Below, piece after piece: positions 1 to 7,263 of a stretch of DNA of 20,010 nt. The notes below the pieces were generated by a model, which worked only from the letters and a program-made list of their open reading frames with translations, had not been told where the DNA came from and searched no databases. Position numbers and translations under genes: made by a program. The stretch spans positions 1 to 20,010 of the forward strand of contig JAEZHX010000264.1 in assembly GCA_023436765.1 (NCBI GenBank), written 5' to 3'. This DNA is from Bacillota bacterium. GTDB taxonomy: Bacteria; Bacillota; Clostridia; Lachnospirales; Lachnospiraceae. Each line of letters starts with the position of its first letter. Position 1 is the stretch's first letter.

Positions 1-16
1 ATGAATATCAATATCG

Positions 17-67
17 AAAACCCCCTGCTTTGGCGGAGTAAGTGAAGTCATTGCAGGGGGTTTTTTG
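17..67 (+). terminator. Intrinsic terminator of an upstream gene
   Basis: An inverted repeat pairs AAAACCCCCTGC (17-28) with GCAGGGGGTTTT (53-64) around a 24-base loop, and the run of six T follows the GC core directly. This is a standard Rho-independent terminator shape. It probably ends a gene lying left of the window and insulates the cluster that starts at 213. The A-tract on the left arm could let it work on the opposite strand too. Confidence 0.85.
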
Positions 68-212
68 TAAAAAGCGGGGCAAATTCTGTATTTGATACTG
101 GAAAAACGTTTAACTACCAAATATAACCAGTAAAGTATATTAAAATGCACAAATAAGTGAAAATGTCAGAATTTATATAGTGAATAACACACAAAATATT
201 AATATTATACTG
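68..212. other. Non-coding AT-rich upstream region with two palindromes
   Basis: No gene is visible between the upstream terminator and the promoter at 213. Two symmetric elements stand out. AATATTAATATT (195-206) is a perfect 12-base palindrome that ends seven bases before the -35 box. GAAAAACGTTTAAC (101-114) has the perfect centre AAACGTTT, with a CG core like LacI-family and CcpA-type operators, but it matches the cre consensus only partly. Either could be a regulator site; short AT palindromes also arise by chance in such sequence. Confidence 0.3.
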
Positions 213-242
213 TTGACAACACGACAAATTATAAAATATAAT
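213..242 (+). promoter_or_regulatory. Sigma-A type promoter of the glycosidase cluster
   Basis: A perfect -35 TTGACA (213-218) and a perfect -10 TATAAT (237-242) are separated by 18 bases. Transcription would start near 249, giving a leader of about 120 bases before the carboxylesterase. This is among the best promoters in the window and most likely drives at least the first three genes. Confidence 0.8.
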
Positions 243-293
243 GATTATATCAGGTAAAACGATTGACAAAGAGGCAGAAGCGAGATAAATGCC

Positions 294-371
294 ATGTCAT
301 TGATTGAAACAGACATGGAACTTAGCCGGATCTTAAGGATAAATGATAGCATATTGGAGGATATGATATGA
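294..371 (+). CDS. Possible 25-codon leader ORF overlapping the carboxylesterase start
   Basis: An ATG at 294 opens a 25-codon frame beginning MSLIETDMELSRIL. Its TGA stop (369-371) overlaps the next gene's ATG in an ATGA arrangement, the usual geometry for translational coupling. Against it, there is no well-placed Shine-Dalgarno (a GAGG at 271-274 lies too far upstream), and the downstream gene has its own good site at 356-360. A 7-base inverted repeat, CCATGTC (292-298) with GACATGG (312-318), covers the putative start. The peptide is not recognised. It could be a regulatory leader peptide, a remnant or chance. Confidence 0.25.
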   Translation: MSLIETDMELSRILRINDSILEDMI

Positions 372-1891
372 TCAGAACAGCGAAAACGGAAAATGGATTG
401 GTAAGGGGGATAGAAGCAGCAGATCCAAGGATTACTGCTTTTAAAGGGATTCCTTTTGCGGCACCTCCTGTAGGAGAGAACAGATGGAGAGCCCCGCAGC
501 CCTGTCAGAATTGGGAGGGAACCCTGGAGGCTTATCGGTTTGCTCCGATCTCCGTACAGGACACTCCTGGCCTCGGAACGGATATCTATTGCAGAGAATG
601 GCATGTGGATCCCGATATTGACATGGGGGAAGACTGTCTCTATCTCAATATATGGACCAATGCAAAGAGTACAGAGGAGAAGCTGCCTGTTTTGGTGTGG
701 TATTTCGGCGGCGCTCTGCAGTGGGGATATCCCGCAGAGATGGAGTTTGACGGGGAAAGGATCGCCAGACGTGGGGTGGTTGTAGTTACGGTCAATTATC
801 GAATCAACGTATTTGGCTTTCTGACTCATCCTGAGATAACAGCGGAGGCACCTGAGGCACCTGCTAATTTCGGACATCTGGATCAACAGGCAGGCCTGAA
901 GTGGGTCATCAGGAATATCAGTGCCTTTGGCGGTGATCCGAATAACATCACAATTGCCGGACAGTCTGCAGGCGGTGGAAGTGTATTAGCACAGATGACC
1001 TGCCCGGATAATTTCGGATTATTTCAAAAAGCCATTATACAAAGCGCCATGATTTATAGCCCCTATAAGGATATCTTGATTGGCGAGCTTAAGACACTTT
1101 CGGAATCTGAGCAGATGGGAATAAAGTTTTTTGATTATATCGGAGTTAAGAGCCTGAAGGAGGCCAGGGAGTTGGATGCCTTCTATCTTCGCGATAAGTA
1201 TTCGGAGTTCTACAAGACCCATGGAATGATGTGGAATGTGATAGACGGTAAATTCTGTATCGGCAACCCTCTATCGCTTTACATGCAGAACAGACATGCC
1301 ATGGTTCCGGTGATGTCCGGAAATACCTCGGATGAATTTCTTAATTCTATTATTGCGGATTCGGAGGAAGAATTTGTCCACAAAGCAAAGGAACTGTTTG
1401 GCCCCTATACGGAGGAATTCCTTCGCTTTAAGGAAGCTTGGAAAAAGGAAGGAAATAAATATGCTACCTTCAGCGGACTGGAAAGCAGTATCAAGAGCGA
1501 GTTCCTGAATAATCAGGAATCCGGCAGGGGACAGAACTGTTACTATTATCGCGTAGCTACTGATGTCCCGGGCTGGGATAAGCCGGGTAACTTCCATTCA
1601 GTTGACCTGTGGTTCTTCTTTGAAACCTTAGCAAAATGTTGGAGACCCTTTACCGGTAAGCATTATGATCTTGCTCGCCAAATGTGTAATTACTATTGCA
1701 ATTTTATCAAAAACGGAGATCCGAACGGTAAGGATGCGGATGGAACCGATCTACCATACTGGAGTCCTTATACGAAGGAGACCCCCTGTGACATGGTATT
1801 CGGCACCGAGGGAGCGAGCCCGGAGATCGCGGAGGAAACACCCTTTATAAAATTTATGATAGATAGAACCATAGAAAATTTGAAAAAATAA
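368..1891 (+). CDS. Type B carboxylesterase (PnbA-like)
   Basis: This 507-residue alpha/beta hydrolase belongs to the carboxylesterase type B (para-nitrobenzyl esterase) family, which hydrolyses esters of many alcohols. The N-terminal half carries the family blocks GIPFAAPPVGENRW, DCLYLNIW and VNYRINVFGF. The nucleophile is Ser200 in GQSAGGG, a Gln variant of the more usual GESAG. Glu323 in NTSDEF and His410 in FHSVDLW complete the likely triad. There is no signal peptide, so it should be cytoplasmic. GGAGG at 356-360 sits seven bases before the ATG; a nearby ATG at 363 hits a stop after one codon. It is the first gene after the promoter at 213 and lies 39 bases before the GH95 gene. I infer that it removes acyl groups from imported plant oligosaccharides; the true substrate cannot be read from the sequence. 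Confidence 0.9.
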   Translation: MIRTAKTENGLVRGIEAADPRITAFKGIPFAAPPVGENRWRAPQPCQNWEGTLEAYRFAPISVQDTPGLGTDIYCREWHVDPDIDMGEDCLYLNIWTNAKSTEEKLPVLVWYFGGALQWGYPAEMEFDGERIARRGVVVVTVNYRINVFGFLTHPEITAEAPEAPANFGHLDQQAGLKWVIRNISAFGGDPNNITIAGQSAGGGSVLAQMTCPDNFGLFQKAIIQSAMIYSPYKDILIGELKTLSESEQMGIKFFDYIGVKSLKEARELDAFYLRDKYSEFYKTHGMMWNVIDGKFCIGNPLSLYMQNRHAMVPVMSGNTSDEFLNSIIADSEEEFVHKAKELFGPYTEEFLRFKEAWKKEGNKYATFSGLESSIKSEFLNNQESGRGQNCYYYRVATDVPGWDKPGNFHSVDLWFFFETLAKCWRPFTGKHYDLARQMCNYYCNFIKNGDPNGKDADGTDLPYWSPYTKETPCDMVFGTEGASPEIAEETPFIKFMIDRTIENLKK

Positions 1892-1930
1892 CAGTTACAT
1901 CTGACTGAAAAAGTAACGGAGTAATCATAA

Positions 1931-4147
1931 ATGAGTAAACTATGGTATAGAAAGCCTGCCTCCGTCTGGGAGGAAGCGTTACCGCTAGGTAACGGACGAA
2001 TGGGAGCAATGCTATTCGGTTCCGTGGAGACAGAAAGGATACAGCTGAATGAAGACAGTGTCTGGTATGGGGGACATGTGGACCGCAACAATCCGGATGC
2101 CTTAGCTAAGCTGCCCGAGATCCGGCAATTATTATTAAACGGTGAGATCAGAGAAGCTGAGGAGCTGATGTCCTATGCGCTGTCGGGTACCCCGCAAAGC
2201 CAGAGACATTATCAGACCCTCGGGGACATAACCATAAGCTTCAAGGGGATGACAGACCGCCCGGAGGCATATGAAAGAAGCTTATCTCTTGACGAGGCAG
2301 TTCATAGAACACAATTTAGGAGCGCAGGAGTGGAATATGTCAGGGAAGCCTTCCTGACTGCTGCCGATGAGTTACTGGCGATACGCTTAACTGCATCGGA
2401 GGAAGCGAAGATATCCTTTTCCGCCATGCTCAGCCGTGGCAGATATTATGATGAGGTGGGCAGTCTGGGGAAGGATACCATCTTTCTCAACGGGAATCTC
2501 GGACAGGGAGGTTCAGATTTCTCCATGCTGCTTAAGGCAGTGAATGAGGGTGGGACCTGCGAAGTCATCGGAGAGCACCTGATTGTGAAGGCTGCTGATG
2601 CAGTGACGCTGCTGTTCACAGCGGGTACCACATTCCGTTATACAGACCTGAAGCAGCAGCTAATCAATCTATTACAAGACGCGTCGGGATATTGTTATGA
2701 AGAATTAAAGGAACACCATAGGAAAGTACATAAGGAGTTGTATGACAGAGTAACCTTTCTGCTTCCCGGTACTGAGATTTATGATGAGCTGCCTACGGAG
2801 GAACGCCTGGAAAACGCCAAGAACGGGAAGGCCGATTCTGGTTTGGCAAAGCTGTACTTCGATTATGGCCGATACCTGTTAATCTCCTGCAGCAGAGCAG
2901 GAACACTTCCTGCAAATCTCCAGGGGATATGGAATAAGGATTTTACTCCGGCCTGGGATTCTAAATATACCATTAACATCAATACCGAGATGAATTACTG
3001 GCCTGCGGAGGTCTGCAATCTATCGGAATGTCATCTGCCCCTGTTCGACCTGATCAAACGGATGCTTCCGATCGGGCAGGTCACTGCGAAGATAATGTAT
3101 GGCTGCAGAGGCTTTGTTGCTCATCATAATACCGATCTCTGGGGGGATACCGCAGTTCAGGATATCTGGATACCGGCCTCCTACTGGGTCATGGGAGCAG
3201 CATGGCTGTGCACCCATCAGTGGATGCATTATGAATATACCAAGGATATCAGGTTTCTCGAAGAAGTCTATCCGATTATGAAGGAGGCGGCGGTATTCTT
3301 CCTGGATTTCTTAATCGAGGATAAGGGGTACCTGAAAACCTGTCCTTCCGTATCACCGGAGAATACCTATATTCTTCCCAATGGCCAGTATGGTGCGATA
3401 TGCGTGGGTCCTACGATGGATAACCAGATTCTGAGGGATTTATTCGGCCAGTGTATCAAGGCAGCCGAGCTTCTGGAGGAACAGGATGAGCTGACAGTAC
3501 AGTTTAGGGAAGCGATGGACAAGCTCGCTCCCACAAGGATCGGCAGACACGGCAATATTATGGAATGGGAAGAAGACTATGAAGAAATGGAACCGGGACA
3601 TCGACACATCTCTCATTTATATGGACTTCATCCGTCGTCCCAGATCACCAGGGACAAAACACCTGAACTAGCTGAGGCAGCACGGGTTACCCTGGAGCGA
3701 AGACTGGCTGAAGGAGGCGGACATACCGGCTGGAGCCGTGCCTGGATCATCAATATGTATGCAAGGCTATGGGATGGGGAAAACGCCTATCATCATCTGA
3801 TGCAGCTGTTTGCTAAGTCCACCCTGCCGAATCTGTTTGATAATCATCCCCCGTTCCAGATCGACGGTAACTTCGGCGCTACGGCAGGAATCGCTGAAAT
3901 GTTGGTGCAGAGTACGGCTGAGCGGATCGTATTATTACCGGCTCTTCCGATAAGCTGGCCGGAGGGCAGCATCAGTGGCTTATGTGTACGTGGCGGTGCT
4001 GAACTCTCTCTGGAATGGCAGGGAGGCCGATTAACTAAGTGCGGCATAAGTGCGAAGCATCCGATCGATACGGAAGTAATATACCGCGAGAACAGTTTCA
4101 AAATATCCCTGGCAGCAGGAGAGGAAGAGCTTCTTGCGCTACCATAA
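1931..4147 (+). CDS. GH95 glycosidase, Thr-type (alpha-L-galactosidase or alpha-L-fucosidase)
   Basis: This 738-residue protein is a glycoside hydrolase family 95 enzyme, an inverting exo-enzyme that removes terminal alpha-L-fucose or alpha-L-galactose. The N-terminal domain starts with the hallmark PLGNGRMGAMLFGS and LNEDSVWYGG. The catalytic (alpha/alpha)6 part contains NINTEMNYWP (Asn349, Asn351), SPENT (Glu477, likely acid), HISHLYGLHP, GGGHTGWSRAW (His598) and FQIDGNFG (Asp645). By alignment to Bifidobacterium AfcA from memory, these match Asn421, Asn423, Glu566 and Asp766. Residue 347, two before Asn349, is Thr; characterised fucosidases have His there and the Bacteroides ovatus L-galactosidase has Thr. 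No signal peptide is seen, so action on imported oligosaccharides is likely. GGAG at 1918-1921 supports the ATG. The length is slightly below the roughly 780 residues of many relatives, but all motifs are present. Confidence 0.92.
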   Translation: MSKLWYRKPASVWEEALPLGNGRMGAMLFGSVETERIQLNEDSVWYGGHVDRNNPDALAKLPEIRQLLLNGEIREAEELMSYALSGTPQSQRHYQTLGDITISFKGMTDRPEAYERSLSLDEAVHRTQFRSAGVEYVREAFLTAADELLAIRLTASEEAKISFSAMLSRGRYYDEVGSLGKDTIFLNGNLGQGGSDFSMLLKAVNEGGTCEVIGEHLIVKAADAVTLLFTAGTTFRYTDLKQQLINLLQDASGYCYEELKEHHRKVHKELYDRVTFLLPGTEIYDELPTEERLENAKNGKADSGLAKLYFDYGRYLLISCSRAGTLPANLQGIWNKDFTPAWDSKYTININTEMNYWPAEVCNLSECHLPLFDLIKRMLPIGQVTAKIMYGCRGFVAHHNTDLWGDTAVQDIWIPASYWVMGAAWLCTHQWMHYEYTKDIRFLEEVYPIMKEAAVFFLDFLIEDKGYLKTCPSVSPENTYILPNGQYGAICVGPTMDNQILRDLFGQCIKAAELLEEQDELTVQFREAMDKLAPTRIGRHGNIMEWEEDYEEMEPGHRHISHLYGLHPSSQITRDKTPELAEAARVTLERRLAEGGGHTGWSRAWIINMYARLWDGENAYHHLMQLFAKSTLPNLFDNHPPFQIDGNFGATAGIAEMLVQSTAERIVLLPALPISWPEGSISGLCVRGGAELSLEWQGGRLTKCGISAKHPIDTEVIYRENSFKISLAAGEEELLALP

Positions 4148-4234
4148 ATCAAAAGTAATTTCATTAAGATCATGAAATCAGACGAATAAAGGTGTCACTA
4201 TAGAAGTCAAACCAGAGAGGGAGTTAACCAATCA

Positions 4235-5761
4235 ATGAAGAAAGCGACATTAAAACTGGACCGGGATTTTCCTATTGCTGAGGTTGATAGTCGAATTTTC
4301 AGTACATTTATTGAATCAATCAGAGAACTTGTATATGGCTGCATCTATAACCCTGAGCACCCCACTGCGGACGAGCAGGGTTTTAGAAAGGATGTTCTGG
4401 AGCTGATGCGTGATTTAAAGTCAACAGCAATTCGTTATCCTGGAGGAAATCTGGTATCAAATTATCACTGGATGGATGGAATCGGACCCAAGGAGGCTCG
4501 TCCGGCCCGCTTCGATAAAGCTTGGAAGCAGATAGACAGTAATCACATGGGAATCGATGAGTATACCGACTGGGTGAGAAAAGCCGGTTCAGAACCTATG
4601 CTTGCCGTGAATCTCGGAACGGGAACACCCGAGGAGGCTTCCTATGAAATCGAATACGCCAATCTGGAGGGTGGTACCCACTTCAGTGATTTGCGTAAGA
4701 AATACGGCCATCAGAAACCCCATAATATCAAAATGTGGTGTCTTGGCAATGAAATGGACGGAACCTGGCAGATGGGTGAGAAGACAGCGGACGAATACGG
4801 ACGGATCGCTTATGAAGCAGCAAAGCAAATGAGGGCGGTTGATCCGGATATTGAGCTGATAGCCTGCGGCAGCTGTGCCAATGATAAATCCCATCCCTCC
4901 TTCCCGGAATGGGATCGGGTTGTTTTGGAGCACTGCTATGATAAGGTAGATTATCTTGCCCTGCATCGTTATTATAATTATGATCCGGAAAGCGTGAAGG
5001 GGACGGTATTTCCCTCCCAGTTTACGCCGGAGGATCTCCCCTGCATCGCACAGGACTTAACCTCTTTTATCGATACGGTATGTGCCGCTGCAGATTATGT
5101 GAAGGGATTGAAGTACTCAGATAAGACGATTAATATCTGCTTTGATGAATGGGGAGTGATGTCCAGTCAGACAGCCAAGGCAGAAGGACTCGACTGGAGC
5201 GAGCGTAATCCGCCCGAGCCAGGAAAACGTGTGGAGGGAGCAAATGTGATTGATGCCTGCCTCTTTGGCAGCATCCTTATCGCATTTATGAACCGCTGTG
5301 ACCGGGTGAAGATTGCCTGCCAGTCCATCGTGATCGGTAGTGTCATCGGTGTTGATCCGGAAGGAGGCGCCTTCCGGCAGACTACCTTCTATCCTTTCCA
5401 GCATGCTGCTACCTATGCCAAGGGGGTTGCACTGCGTCCGGGCCTTAACAGCCCGCAAAAGGACACCGAGCGTTATGGAAAACAGCCCTTTGTGCAGACC
5501 GCAGGTATCTATGATGAGGAGAACGGTATTGTAACCGTATTTGCTGTAAATCTTGATTTAAGGGAATGTGTCGAATTAGATTGTGCGTTCCAATTCCCGC
5601 AGTTTGAGCTACTGCAACACATCCAGATACATGAGGATCAGCCGCTTGCAATGAATACCTACAAGAATCCGAATCGGGTGGTTCCCAGGGAAGTTGCGGT
5701 TACAGAGCAGGTTATACTTCCACCGTTAAGCTGGAACGTACTCCGATATCGTGTGAAATAA
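4235..5761 (+). CDS. abfA: GH51 alpha-L-arabinofuranosidase, intracellular
   Basis: This 508-residue protein is a retaining glycoside hydrolase family 51 arabinofuranosidase, which releases terminal L-arabinofuranose from arabinoxylan or arabinan oligosaccharides. It has the N-terminal strand block IFSTFIES, then the (beta/alpha)8 barrel signatures LKSTAIRYPGGN and MWCLGNEMDG with acid/base Glu173, LHRYYNY, and ICFDEWGVM with nucleophile Glu305. A C-terminal beta-sandwich follows from about residue 390. The length matches the Geobacillus and Clostridium enzymes. No signal peptide is present. GGGAG (4219-4223) lies 11 bases before the ATG. The gene is 87 bases downstream of the GH95 gene, with only a weak 6-bp hairpin (4159-4177) between them, so co-transcription is likely. 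Confidence 0.95.
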   Translation: MKKATLKLDRDFPIAEVDSRIFSTFIESIRELVYGCIYNPEHPTADEQGFRKDVLELMRDLKSTAIRYPGGNLVSNYHWMDGIGPKEARPARFDKAWKQIDSNHMGIDEYTDWVRKAGSEPMLAVNLGTGTPEEASYEIEYANLEGGTHFSDLRKKYGHQKPHNIKMWCLGNEMDGTWQMGEKTADEYGRIAYEAAKQMRAVDPDIELIACGSCANDKSHPSFPEWDRVVLEHCYDKVDYLALHRYYNYDPESVKGTVFPSQFTPEDLPCIAQDLTSFIDTVCAAADYVKGLKYSDKTINICFDEWGVMSSQTAKAEGLDWSERNPPEPGKRVEGANVIDACLFGSILIAFMNRCDRVKIACQSIVIGSVIGVDPEGGAFRQTTFYPFQHAATYAKGVALRPGLNSPQKDTERYGKQPFVQTAGIYDEENGIVTVFAVNLDLRECVELDCAFQFPQFELLQHIQIHEDQPLAMNTYKNPNRVVPREVAVTEQVILPPLSWNVLRYRVK

Positions 5762-5796
5762 ATGTAGTAATTAAACGATTATACCTCCCTCCTATT

Positions 5797-5850
5797 GGGG
5801 CTGCTGCTTATGTCACTGCTTCTGGCCGTAAAGCATGCAGCTCCTATTTT
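5797..5850 (+). terminator. Weak terminator-like hairpin after the arabinofuranosidase
   Basis: GGGGCTGC (5797-5804) pairs with GCAGCTCC (5837-5844), with one G-T pair, over a 32-base loop; TATTTTAT follows. The long loop and interrupted T-tract make this weak. It may attenuate read-through from the glycosidase genes into the MFS gene, which has its own promoter candidate just downstream. Confidence 0.3.
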
Positions 5851-5860
5851 ATAAGGACGA

Positions 5861-5890
5861 TTGATAAGTCTACAGGAAAGCAATTTTAAT
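5861..5890 (+). promoter_or_regulatory. Candidate promoter of the MFS gene
   Basis: TTGATA (5861-5866) and TTTAAT (5885-5890) each match the sigma-A consensus at five of six positions and are 18 bases apart. The position, some 45 bases before the MFS start, is suitable. It would give the transporter and esterase a supply of transcript separate from the promoter at 213. Confidence 0.45.
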
Positions 5891-5935
5891 AGCTAAAACG
5901 AAAGGGCAAAATTTACTCTAGAATTGAGGTACCTC

Positions 5936-7117
5936 ATGAAGAAAAAAGAAGTTACGAGTACTCTATGGAATAAGTCCTTCATTTATTTGATCCTGATTAG
6001 TCTGTTTTCGGCGATGAGCTTTAATATGGTCTATGTCATGATTTCCAATTATGCCATTAGGATCAATGATTCCTTAGCGATCGCCGGTATGATATCCGGA
6101 ATATTTTCGATCTCCGCACTGCTGGTCCGCCCGATTGCGGGAAGATCGGTAGATATCTTTAATAAAAGAAATCTGTGTATCTTAGCCAACCTGCTTATGG
6201 CGCTGGCTGTTTTCGGTTATGCCTTCACCGATCAGATACCAATGTTATTCTTCTTGAGAATCCTTCATGGCTTTGCTTTTGGACTCAGCAGTACGGCTAA
6301 CATAGCTCTGGTATCGGAATTTATTCCGAAGGAGAGGATGGGAGAGGGGATTGGCTTATATGGGATTGGTCAGGTAATTGCTCAGGTGATCGGACCTAAT
6401 ATGGGTGTATATATTTCTGATGAATTAGGCTTTCAGCCTCTGTTTCTGCTGATCGCAGCGCTATCCTTAATCGCCGGTCTGCTGCTGTTATTTTTTCCAT
6501 ACTCTAAGAAAGCCGGAATCAAAGGTAGTAGCAATAGCACCAGAACAAAGCTCAGAGTTGATTCCCTGATCGCGAAGGAGGTAATTGTATATGCAATCGT
6601 CGGAGGTATGTTTTCCTTTGGTAACGGAGTCATCAGTTCGTTTCTGATCTTACTGGCAAAAGAGAGGCAGATAACAAACGCTAGTCTCTTCTTCTCGGTA
6701 GGAGCAATCGTACTATTTGCGATTCGCCTGTTCATCGGACGAATTATCGATAGGCAGGGACTTACGCTGATTGTCAATATTTCTTTAGTGATTACAGCGA
6801 TCTCCATGGTGATGATTGGAACGGCATCTGTTTTAAGCTGGCTGCTTCTGGCCTCTGCGTTAAAATCACTGGGACAGGGAACCGGACAAATATCTCTTCA
6901 GACGGAATGTATCAAGCGGGTGGACCCGGGAAGGATTGGTGTAGCTACGAGCACCTTTTACATCGGAGCTGATATTGGTCAGGGTCTGGGACCGATCCTG
7001 GGCGGAGAATTATCAGAACGCTTCAGCTATAGGGTGATGTACCTCACCTGTGCTGCGCTTATGATTATCACGATGATTTTCTTTCATATTTATCAAAGGA
7101 ATAGAAAATCCTGTTAA
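5936..7117 (+). CDS. Major facilitator superfamily transporter
   Basis: This is a 393-residue MFS permease with 12 predicted membrane spans. The conserved loop between spans 2 and 3 is GRSVDIFNKR (residues 69-78), the family motif A, and a weaker copy, GRIIDRQG, starts at residue 268 in the second half, as expected from internal duplication. The C-terminal end is a short cytoplasmic tail rich in Arg and Lys. I chose the ATG at 5936 because GAGG (5926-5929) is six bases upstream; the in-frame TTG at 5924 overlaps that site. The sequence resembles drug or sugar-efflux type MFS proteins more than the GPH sugar symporters, so import of oligosaccharides is not assured. Export of a released ester group or of excess monosaccharide is an equally fair reading from its place between glycosidase and esterase genes. 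Confidence 0.85.
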   Translation: MKKKEVTSTLWNKSFIYLILISLFSAMSFNMVYVMISNYAIRINDSLAIAGMISGIFSISALLVRPIAGRSVDIFNKRNLCILANLLMALAVFGYAFTDQIPMLFFLRILHGFAFGLSSTANIALVSEFIPKERMGEGIGLYGIGQVIAQVIGPNMGVYISDELGFQPLFLLIAALSLIAGLLLLFFPYSKKAGIKGSSNSTRTKLRVDSLIAKEVIVYAIVGGMFSFGNGVISSFLILLAKERQITNASLFFSVGAIVLFAIRLFIGRIIDRQGLTLIVNISLVITAISMVMIGTASVLSWLLLASALKSLGQGTGQISLQTECIKRVDPGRIGVATSTFYIGADIGQGLGPILGGELSERFSYRVMYLTCAALMIITMIFFHIYQRNRKSC

Positions 7118-7132
7118 CATAATGTATGTTAA
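7114..7132. repeat. Perfect 8-bp palindrome, candidate operator
   Basis: TTAACATA (7114-7121) is repeated in inverted form as TATGTTAA (7125-7132) with a 3-base centre. It includes the stop codon of the MFS gene and ends two bases before the -35 box of the next promoter. The spacing would suit a dimeric activator or repressor. As RNA it would form an 8-bp AT-rich hairpin without a T-tract, so a terminator is less likely. Confidence 0.45.
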
Positions 7133-7134
7133 GA

Positions 7135-7163
7135 TTGACATATAAAAAATCTTATCCTACTAT
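7135..7163 (+). promoter_or_regulatory. Candidate promoter of the small esterase
   Basis: A perfect TTGACA (7135-7140) is followed after 17 bases by TACTAT (7158-7163), which matches the -10 consensus at four of six positions. The leader to the esterase would be about 95 bases. Within and around it lie an AGGAGG (7182-7187) with no reading frame at a suitable distance, and an inverted repeat TCTTATCC (7150-7157) with GGATAAGA (7197-7204). The esterase may therefore be expressed on its own. Confidence 0.5.
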
Positions 7164-7263
7164 AAAGTAAGCCGGTAATATAGGAGGTTGTTTTTCGGAT
7201 AAGAATATGAGTTACTAAATAGAAGTACATATATAAAGAATACATTAGGAAAGGAAATGAGCC

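Noticed and set aside
101..114. Catabolite-repression (cre) site upstream of the cluster promoter
   Set aside because: The central palindrome fits but both outer ends of the consensus mismatch, and it is about 100 bases before the -35 box; kept only as a weak palindrome.
245..886. 213-codon reverse-strand reading frame over the cluster promoter and carboxylesterase start
   Set aside because: It lies antisense to a clear carboxylesterase with family motifs, has no recognisable domain or ribosome site, and covers the promoter region; it is a shadow frame.
5765..5923. A second open frame of about 40 codons through the GH51-MFS spacer (reading ...LPPIGAAAYVTASG...)
   Set aside because: It has no start codon, no ribosome site and no recognisable similarity; the spacer is better explained by a hairpin and a promoter.
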